A DNA stretch of 6,077 nt from Nitrospirota bacterium (GTDB lineage Bacteria; Nitrospirota; Nitrospiria; Nitrospirales; UBA8639): positions 1,311,108-1,317,184 of the forward strand of contig CP070628.1 of the NCBI GenBank assembly GCA_020355985.1. Direction: 5' to 3'. The position numbers were made by a program, and so were the translations under genes. Shown piece by piece: positions 1-4,330 of this stretch. How positions within the stretch are numbered: the first letter of the stretch is position 1; each line of letters begins with the position of its first letter. The notes beneath the pieces were generated by a model. That model was not told the origin of the DNA and searched no databases. It saw only the letters and a list, made by a program, of their open reading frames with translations.

Positions 1-131
1 GTTTGCTGGAACAATCCTTCATTAAAGACCCGAAAGTGACAATTCAAGACTTGATTTCTCAAAAAGTTTTAAAGCTAGGCGAAAATATCTCAATTAGCCG
101 CTTTACGCGCTATCAACTTGGTCAAGACTAA
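1..131 (+). CDS. tsf: Elongation factor Ts, C-terminal fragment (5' end off window)
   Basis: Reading from base 3, 42 codons end at TAA 129-131. The peptide starts [18 protein letters not shown] and ends [12 protein letters not shown]. This matches the closing segment of bacterial EF-Ts, where a 'LLEQ-F-KD' stretch leads to 'LGENI-v-RF-R--LG'. EF-Ts is the cytoplasmic nucleotide-exchange factor that recycles EF-Tu from its GDP form. Only the last part of the C-terminal dimerisation/core region is visible; the N-terminal UBA-like domain lies outside the window. The stop codon overlaps the pyrH start (TAATG), in line with the widely conserved rpsB-tsf-pyrH-frr order. The fragment is short, but the motif match and the neighbours make the call firm. 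Confidence 0.93.
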   Translation, partial: LLEQSFIKDPKVTIQDLISQKVLKLGENISISRFTRYQLGQD

Positions 132-862
132 TGTCGCTTAAATACCGCCGAGTCCTCTTAAAAATAAGTGGAGAAATGCTAGCCGGCGATCAAGGGTATG
201 GCATCCAACCTTCAGTTCTAGAAAATTTGGCAAGTGAAATTTCCGAGGTCATGACCATGAAGGTCGAAATGGCCATTGTCATTGGGGGAGGAAACATTTT
301 TCGTGGGCTCGCAGCCAGCGCGTCTGGAATGGAGCGCGCTTCGGCAGATTACATGGGTATGCTCGCCACCATGTTGAATGCCCTCGCCCTCCAAAATGTC
401 TTAGAAAAAAGTGGCATCCCTACTCGAGTGCTATCAGCTATTGAAATGCGTCAATTATCAGAGGGCTATATTCGCCGACGCGCCATTCGCCATCTTGAAA
501 AAAAACGTGTGGTTATTTTTGCTGCCGGAACAGGCAATCCGTATTTTACGACCGACACGGCAGCGGCTCTTCGGGCCATGGAGATTGGTGCGGATGTGAT
601 TTTGAAAGGCACCAAAGTTGATGGAATCTACGATGCCGATCCAATCACCACGCCAACGGCTAAACGCTTCACGGAATTACCTTTTCTGTCCGTTCTCAAT
701 AAAAGCCTGAAAGTTATGGATGCCACCGCGATTACTCTCTGTATGGACAACGATCTACCCATCATTGTTTTCAATCTTACGTCACCCGGCAACATCCGAA
801 AAATTCTGGAAGGAAATCCCGTCGGTACGACTGTTTCCAAGGATGCTTGCTTCAACGAGTAG
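131..862 (+). CDS. pyrH: UMP kinase (uridylate kinase)
   Basis: A 243-residue protein of normal length for the bacterial hexameric UMP kinase, a member of the amino acid kinase fold. It phosphorylates UMP to UDP with ATP in cytoplasmic pyrimidine nucleotide synthesis. Visible signatures are the N-terminal KISGE (residues 11-15), the glycine-rich GGGNIFRG loop (52-59), [14 protein letters not shown] (72-85), the [13 protein letters not shown] nucleotide-binding stretch (133-145) and [11 protein letters not shown] (161-171). Family members are typically feedback-regulated by UTP and GTP, but nothing here shows that directly. The ATG at 131 shares its A with the tsf stop codon, and I see no purine-rich Shine-Dalgarno site just upstream, so translation is probably coupled to tsf. 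frr follows 11 nt after the stop. No anomalies were seen. Confidence 0.97.
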   Translation: MSLKYRRVLLKISGEMLAGDQGYGIQPSVLENLASEISEVMTMKVEMAIVIGGGNIFRGLAASASGMERASADYMGMLATMLNALALQNVLEKSGIPTRVLSAIEMRQLSEGYIRRRAIRHLEKKRVVIFAAGTGNPYFTTDTAAALRAMEIGADVILKGTKVDGIYDADPITTPTAKRFTELPFLSVLNKSLKVMDATAITLCMDNDLPIIVFNLTSPGNIRKILEGNPVGTTVSKDACFNE

Positions 863-866
863 AGGA
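861..866 (+). promoter_or_regulatory. Shine-Dalgarno site deciding the frr start
   Basis: AGAGGA at 861-866 overlaps the pyrH stop codon and stands 7 nt before the ATG at 874. The frame is open further upstream to an ATG at 847 inside pyrH, but that start has no comparable ribosome-binding site and would add nine unconserved residues. The site therefore supports initiation at 874. Confidence 0.75.
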
Positions 867-873
867 AACGATC

Positions 874-1431
874 ATGAGCGATCCAACCATTCAAAAAGTC
901 AATAAACACATGGAGGGTGCGATTGAGCACATTAAAAGAGAATTTACCGCTCTTCGAACTGGTCGTGCATCCTTGGGCCTTCTCGATCACATCAAGATCG
1001 ACTATTACGGAACACTTACACCCCTGAAACAAGTGGCAAATTTGGCCATTCCAGAAAGTCGACTGATTACGATTCAGCCCTGGGATGTCTCCCACATTAA
1101 AGAAATCGAACGTGCCATCGTCAGTTCAGAACTTGGACTCACGCCATCAAATGATGGCAAACTCATCCGCCTTCCTATTCCCCCGCTCAGCGAAGAGCGC
1201 CGAAAAGATCTCGTAAAGCTCAGCAAAAAATATGGAGAAGAAACCAAAGTGCAGATTCGAGGTTTTCGCCGAGACGGCAATGATGAACTGAAGAAACGAC
1301 AAAAAGACAGCACGATCACTGAGGATGAGCTCCGTCATTTAGAAAATGAAAATCAAAAATTAACGGATAAATTCATTCGCACTGTGGATGAACTCATTAA
1401 GAAAAAGGAGGAAGAAATTCTCTCGATCTGA
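874..1431 (+). CDS. frr: Ribosome recycling factor
   Basis: With the ATG at 874 the protein is 185 residues, exactly the classic length of bacterial RRF. Together with EF-G, it splits the post-termination 70S complex after release of the peptide. The N-terminal helix ends in the hallmark LRTGRAS (residues 27-33). A beta-rich domain II follows (about 31-105, with YYGTLTPLKQVANLAIPESRLITIQPWD). The long C-terminal helices return to domain I, with LPIPPLSEERRKDLVKLSKKYGEE and then VQIRGFRRDGNDELKK, the conserved Arg-rich ribosome-contacting stretch. It ends in a lysine/glutamate-rich tail (KKKEEEILSI). It follows pyrH by 11 nt and its 3' end may overlap alr. The longer frame from 847 is rejected because of the ribosome-binding site and the family length. 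Confidence 0.97.
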   Translation: MSDPTIQKVNKHMEGAIEHIKREFTALRTGRASLGLLDHIKIDYYGTLTPLKQVANLAIPESRLITIQPWDVSHIKEIERAIVSSELGLTPSNDGKLIRLPIPPLSEERRKDLVKLSKKYGEETKVQIRGFRRDGNDELKKRQKDSTITEDELRHLENENQKLTDKFIRTVDELIKKKEEEILSI

Positions 1432-2611
1432 GACTCTACCTGTGACTCTCTCTTCTACTTCACCTTCCCGGATACCCACTGTGCCTCATGCCCCACTCAC
1501 GGTTTACATTCATCTTGAAACTTTAAAGACGAACTTCCAACATATTCGTCAATTCGTTCCTCCAACCACGAAAATCCTTCCGATCATCAAAGCCGACGCC
1601 TATGGCCATGGTGCCATTCCTGTAGCACAAACCTTGTCTCCATTAGATATATTTGGATTCGGCGTCGCATCGGTGCCCGAAGGCATCCTCTTACGGGAAC
1701 ACCATATTCATAACCCCATCATCATCATGGGTCCGCTTTTGGTGGATCATCTCCACGACATCATTCACTATAATTTAATCCCTATCATTTCTCATCCTGA
1801 AATTCTTCAGCAACTTCTCACCCTACTCCCTTCGGATAAACGACCATTTCCTATTCATCTCAAAATCGATACAGGATTGCACCGATTAGGATTTGAGGCA
1901 AAAGAGGCGCTATCATTAGTTCCTTCCCTCACATCATCAACTTCGCCCGTCACCCTCCAAGGCCTCTTATCTCATTTTGCGGATGCCGACAATTCTGATC
2001 CGAGTCTTACCAACCAACAGCTTCACCAATTCCAATCATTTATCAAGATCATACAGGAACGAGGAATCCACGTTCCGATTTACCATATGGCCAATAGCGC
2101 TGGAATTTTATTTCATCCGGATTCCCATATGGGAATGGTTCGTCCAGGCCTCATGCTCTATGGTTATACACCCGGGCACGAGATCGCCTCCCAACCCATC
2201 CACCTTGATCCGGTGATGGAAGCCAAAACCTATATCGCACATCTCCGCTCACTAAAGCCCGGCGAAGTTGTCGGGTATAACGCACTCTTTCGCACGAGAA
2301 GACCATCACAAATCGCCGTTTTGCCAGTCGGGTATACCCACGGCTTCCCTCGACACCTTACAGGTACTGGTCATGTTCTCATCCAAGGGGCAACAGCACC
2401 CATTATTGGGAAGATCTGTATGGATATGATGATGGTGGATGTCACTGACATCCCGCACCCGTCAATTGGGGAGGAAGTCGTGTTATTAGGCAAACAGGGA
2501 AAGAATAAAATTACCGCCCAGGATTATTCCAATTGGCTGAATACAATTCCCTATGAAATCCTCTGTGGAATCGGCGGAAAAGCCAATCGAACCTACCTCC
2601 CAACGAAATAG
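1388..2611 (+). CDS. alr: Alanine racemase (PLP-dependent)
   Basis: Interconverts L- and D-alanine for peptidoglycan synthesis in the cytoplasm. It is a fold-type III PLP enzyme with an N-terminal TIM barrel and a C-terminal beta domain. Counting from the ATG at 1388 (407 residues), the PLP lysine is K68 in PIIKADAYGHG. LKIDTGLHRLGF carries the conserved Lys and Arg of the barrel. The second catalytic base is Y297 in VGYNALFRTRR, and GKICMDMMMVDVT with D346 is the C-terminal substrate-site motif. The start is uncertain. The ATG at 1388 lies 44 nt inside frr without a good Shine-Dalgarno site, and the first ~38 residues (basic, then Ser/Thr/Pro-rich) have no family counterpart. In-frame GTG codons at 1442 (389 residues) and 1481 (376 residues) fit the usual 360-390 length better. 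The coordinates given are the longest form. It is probably cotranscribed with frr. YggS-type proteins are excluded by the C-terminal domain. Confidence 0.93.
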   Translation: MNSLRKRRKKFSRSETLPVTLSSTSPSRIPTVPHAPLTVYIHLETLKTNFQHIRQFVPPTTKILPIIKADAYGHGAIPVAQTLSPLDIFGFGVASVPEGILLREHHIHNPIIIMGPLLVDHLHDIIHYNLIPIISHPEILQQLLTLLPSDKRPFPIHLKIDTGLHRLGFEAKEALSLVPSLTSSTSPVTLQGLLSHFADADNSDPSLTNQQLHQFQSFIKIIQERGIHVPIYHMANSAGILFHPDSHMGMVRPGLMLYGYTPGHEIASQPIHLDPVMEAKTYIAHLRSLKPGEVVGYNALFRTRRPSQIAVLPVGYTHGFPRHLTGTGHVLIQGATAPIIGKICMDMMMVDVTDIPHPSIGEEVVLLGKQGKNKITAQDYSNWLNTIPYEILCGIGGKANRTYLPTK

Positions 2612-2708
2612 TTCTTTTACTCAGGGAAAAATTCAACCAACAGGTGATGATAGAGGAAAACCGTCTTGCAGCTAGGTAAATCGAAAGACGATACCAATAT
2701 CGACTCGC

Positions 2709-3023
2709 TTAAGAAGAGGTCTTCAATCTTCGCTTTAACCGTTTTTCCACTTTCGCCACTTTTCCGGATAGCCGGTCTTTATGGCCTTTTCGATAATCTA
2801 CTTTCATCACACAAGAGATACGCGGGCAATCTTTCTTCATCCGTTCGTAGCATTGTTTGACCACGCCCAAGACTTCATCCCATTCCCCTTCTAATACGGT
2901 GCCCATGGGATTTAATCGATAATCAACTCCACTTTTATCAATGATGTCTAGTGAACGAGACACGTACTTACTCACACTCTCTCCTTTACCAAGGGGAGAC
3001 ATACTAAACTCCAACAACACCAT
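2709..3023 (-). CDS. MTH1187-family thiamine-binding protein
   Basis: A 104-residue protein matching the small MTH1187/YqgV (formerly DUF77) family. These are ferredoxin-like fold proteins that assemble as tetramers and, in studied members, bind thiamine or a related pyrimidine. Recognisable parts are the start MVLLEFSMSPLGKGESVSKYV, RLNPMGTVLEGEWDEVLGVVKQC (about residues 36-58), and the C-terminal KVDYRKGHKDRLSGKVAKVEKRL. There is no signal peptide, so it is probably cytosolic. The tail is unusually basic (KRLKRRLKTSS). Its ATG shares a base with the stop of the upstream siroheme gene (TGATG, 3025-3021), and AAAGGA at 3033-3038 sits 9 nt before it, so the two are cotranslated. A later Met at residue 8 is rejected because the family begins with the conserved strand before it. 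The cellular role is unresolved for most members. Confidence 0.88.
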   Translation of the reverse strand: MVLLEFSMSPLGKGESVSKYVSRSLDIIDKSGVDYRLNPMGTVLEGEWDEVLGVVKQCYERMKKDCPRISCVMKVDYRKGHKDRLSGKVAKVEKRLKRRLKTSS

Positions 3024-3679
3024 CAGCCACCGTCCTTTCCAACCTCCTCCAACTGCTGTTCTTCAGATAATTTCCAAGAATTGGGATACTGCAAAGTCGC
3101 GCTCAGGGCAAACCCATTGACCGCTTCTAGCAACCGTTCCCGTCGACGACGATCGCTGGTTTCCGTTTTCTTCAATTCTTCGCGCAAGGCCCCTAACCAA
3201 TCTAAAAATTGATCAAATTCTTCATCGAACACGGTTTCAAGATTTTGACGAAGCGTTTTAGCTAAGGCTGGAGCAGTCCCACTCGTGCTAATGGCGATTC
3301 GCAAAGGCCCACGATTAACCAAAGCCGGCATGAGAAACGTGGAATACTCTGCTTGATCCATCGACCACACCAAAAACCGTTCGGTCTTTGCCAATTCATA
3401 TAAGGATTTGGCCAAAGCCAGATCGTCCTTTAAAAGGTTCACGATCAACACGGCATCCTGAGCGTCCGTCGAACGAAAGGTCCGCCCACGGTGAATAATT
3501 TTTCCCGAAGCTGTCAGCTTTCGCAAATCCCCATGCAAAGTAGGTTGAACTACCGTAACTTTCGCCCCTGCATCCAACAGACGAGTGGTTTTTTCGACAG
3601 CTTCCTCGTCCCCGCCTATCACGAGACATTGCCGCCCCTCTAAATTCAACGTGACTTGAAAACCAGGATTCATAGACAT
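3023..3679 (-). CDS. Precorrin-2 dehydrogenase / sirohydrochlorin ferrochelatase-type protein (siroheme synthesis)
   Basis: A 218-residue protein of the Met8p / CysG N-terminal type. These enzymes oxidise precorrin-2 to sirohydrochlorin with NAD, and some also insert iron to give siroheme, the cofactor of sulfite and nitrite reductases. Numbering from the ATG at 3679, the Rossmann segment is RQCLVIGGDEEAVEKTTRLLDAGAKVTVV (16-43). The dimerisation/active-site region is VWSMDQAEYSTFLMPALVNRGPLRIAISTSGTAPALAKTLR (104-144), with D108 aligning to the catalytic Asp of CysG. The nucleotide loop reads GGDEEA where CysG has GGGDVA, so the third glycine is replaced by Asp. There is no methyltransferase domain, so the uroporphyrinogen methylase must be encoded elsewhere. 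The frame extends to a TTG at 3703, but the ribosome-binding site falls inside that extension. It is first in a two-gene unit with the thiamine-binding protein. A role in heme d1 or cobalamin synthesis is possible. Confidence 0.9.
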   Translation of the reverse strand: MSMNPGFQVTLNLEGRQCLVIGGDEEAVEKTTRLLDAGAKVTVVQPTLHGDLRKLTASGKIIHRGRTFRSTDAQDAVLIVNLLKDDLALAKSLYELAKTERFLVWSMDQAEYSTFLMPALVNRGPLRIAISTSGTAPALAKTLRQNLETVFDEEFDQFLDWLGALREELKKTETSDRRRRERLLEAVNGFALSATLQYPNSWKLSEEQQLEEVGKDGG

Positions 3680-3687
3680 GTATGTTT

Positions 3688-3694
3688 CTCCTTC
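3688..3694 (-). promoter_or_regulatory. Shine-Dalgarno site fixing the siroheme gene start
   Basis: On the minus strand GAAGGAG lies 8 nt before the ATG at 3679-3677. It is the strongest ribosome-binding site in the window. It sits within codons 4-6 of the longer TTG-started frame (3703), which argues against that start. A second Met at 3673 is too far from the site. Confidence 0.8.
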
Positions 3695-3756
3695 GTAAGA
3701 CAAGCCATCTTACCCAAGAAACCCGGCTGAGGGAAAGCCTAATTTTCCGAGTATTT

Positions 3757-3762
3757 ATCATA
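3757..3762 (-). promoter_or_regulatory. Possible -10 element for the siroheme/thiamine-binding unit
   Basis: The minus strand reads TATGAT here, a 5/6 match to the sigma-70 -10 consensus, about 78 nt before the ATG at 3679. No convincing -35 hexamer stands 16-18 nt upstream; the surroundings are AT-rich, so chance matches are likely. It is offered only because a promoter is expected between this gene and the kinase gene 650 bp upstream. Confidence 0.25.
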
Positions 3763-3798
3763 TGCCCTAAGCCACCTTAAATACACAAACGAAGAATG

Positions 3799-3892
3799 TA
3801 TTGGCAACTATAAAAGGAGGCCATTTGAAATAGGAAGATTCCTTAATCTGCAAAAAATAGAGGCTGTTGAATATTTCAATCCAATGCCAATA
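3799..3892. repeat. 8-bp inverted repeat enclosing smaller palindromes
   Basis: TATTGGCA at 3799-3806 is the exact reverse complement of TGCCAATA at 3885-3892. Between them lie AGGAA-GA-TTCCT (3832-3843) and TTGAA-TAT-TTCAA (3867-3879). The smaller palindromes do not share the outer centre, so a single cruciform is not indicated. The part from 3861 reads AGGCTGTTGAA, reminiscent of the end of the neighbouring palindromic element. It could be a decayed repeat copy or chance in AT-rich DNA. Confidence 0.35.
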
Positions 3893-3925
3893 AAGGACTA
3901 TAAGAGGACAGAGATTTCAGTTTGA

Positions 3926-4045
3926 GGGAATGATCAAAAGGTTTGTCCAGCAAGGTCATAGCCATTTTGACACGCGGAGGTACTCTCAGTACATGAGCAC
4001 GGCAAAACGGCGAGAACGCCGCAGGCTGATTTTTTCAACATTCCC
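3926..4045. repeat. Imperfect ~120-bp palindromic intergenic repeat (MITE/REP-like)
   Basis: The two ends are inverted copies: GGGAATG at 3926-3932 and CATTCCC at 4039-4045, each followed inward by a four-A run (CAAAA / GAAAA when both are read inward). Inside, GCCATTTTG of the left arm pairs with CAAAACGGC of the right arm (GCC-R-TTTTG). The exact centre is GTACT-CTC-AGTAC (3980-3992), whose midpoint 3986 coincides with the midpoint of the whole element. The rest of the arms is diverged. From memory it resembles dispersed palindromic repeats in Nitrospira genomes (TTGAAAAA ends, GTAC centre, 'CCTTGCTGGAC' arm), but this was not checked. No target-site duplication is evident. Confidence 0.6.
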
Positions 4046-4112
4046 AATATTGAAGAGATGATAACAGCATGGATTGAAGTCCATACGTGGTAGGCTCTAA
4101 AAATATTGGGAA
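4041..4112. repeat. 72-bp symmetric inverted-repeat structure abutting the palindrome
   Basis: TTCCCAATATT at 4041-4051 is the perfect reverse complement of AATATTGGGAA at 4102-4112. At the middle, ATGGA (4069-4073) pairs with TCCAT (4080-4084). Outer and inner pairs have the same centre, 4076.5, so the structure is a long hairpin or cruciform with an unpaired middle section rather than two unrelated repeats. It shares TTCCC with the end of the preceding element. No T-run follows to suggest a terminator. Confidence 0.5.
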
Positions 4113-4330
4113 CCAGGTGGGTAACTAGGGATGCTTAAGAAGATAGGATGGGGGAAGAGGATGGAGCCTACACAAACGGACAAAAAAATATAGTCCATAT
4201 TATTAATAAGGCTTGAGGCAACAGTTCACCTTAATATCCTCATCTTTAGCAGAAAGCTGACCATGCTATTGTTCTTCATGAGCACCAATTTCTTTGAGTA
4301 TAGGTCCCTTTTGCCTAGAATGATTCCCAA

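Larger units (their letters stand above)
3680..4330. other. Long intergenic spacer without a supported gene
   Basis: About 650 bp between two minus-strand genes. Stops are frequent in the frames I read, and no open frame of useful length with a ribosome-binding site was found. It is visibly AT-richer than the flanking genes. It holds the expected leader and promoter of the siroheme unit (about 3680-3780), several inverted repeats (3799-3892), a roughly 120-bp palindromic element (3926-4045) and a further symmetric structure (4041-4112). From about 4113 to 4330 I see no gene, clear terminator or structured element. Confidence 0.7.

Noticed and set aside
628..1095. 155-codon minus-strand open frame opposite pyrH/frr
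   Set aside because: Antisense to two highly conserved genes; the peptide has no recognisable domain and simply shadows their codon pattern.
2689..2702. CGATA-CCAA-TATCG hairpin between the convergent alr and thiamine-binding genes as a terminator
   Set aside because: Only a 5-bp stem, AT-rich, with no clean T-run on either side. A terminator is expected in this 97-bp gap, but none is convincing.
2666..2860. 64-codon plus-strand frame beginning MQLGKSKDD
   Set aside because: Mostly antisense to the thiamine-binding protein gene, with no good start signal and no family resemblance.
3731..3770. Possible riboswitch in the siroheme leader
   Set aside because: The leader is short (under about 90 nt to the candidate -10), and I see no cobalamin, TPP or other recognisable conserved box.
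3930..4060. Small plus-strand frame beginning MIKRFVQQGHSHFD and ending FPILKR
   Set aside because: It lies inside the palindromic repeat, has no ribosome-binding site, and its composition (Arg-rich middle) is what translation of such repeats yields. Probably not a gene.
4090..4171. 8-bp inverted repeat GTAGGCTC / GAGCCTAC
   Set aside because: Arms are 66 nt apart with no further pairing around a common centre; a match of this length is expected by chance in the spacer.
4178..4196. GGAC ... GTCC flanking an A/T-rich run, as a possible kinase terminator
   Set aside because: A 4-bp stem with an 11-nt loop is too weak, and it lies over 130 nt after the kinase stop.
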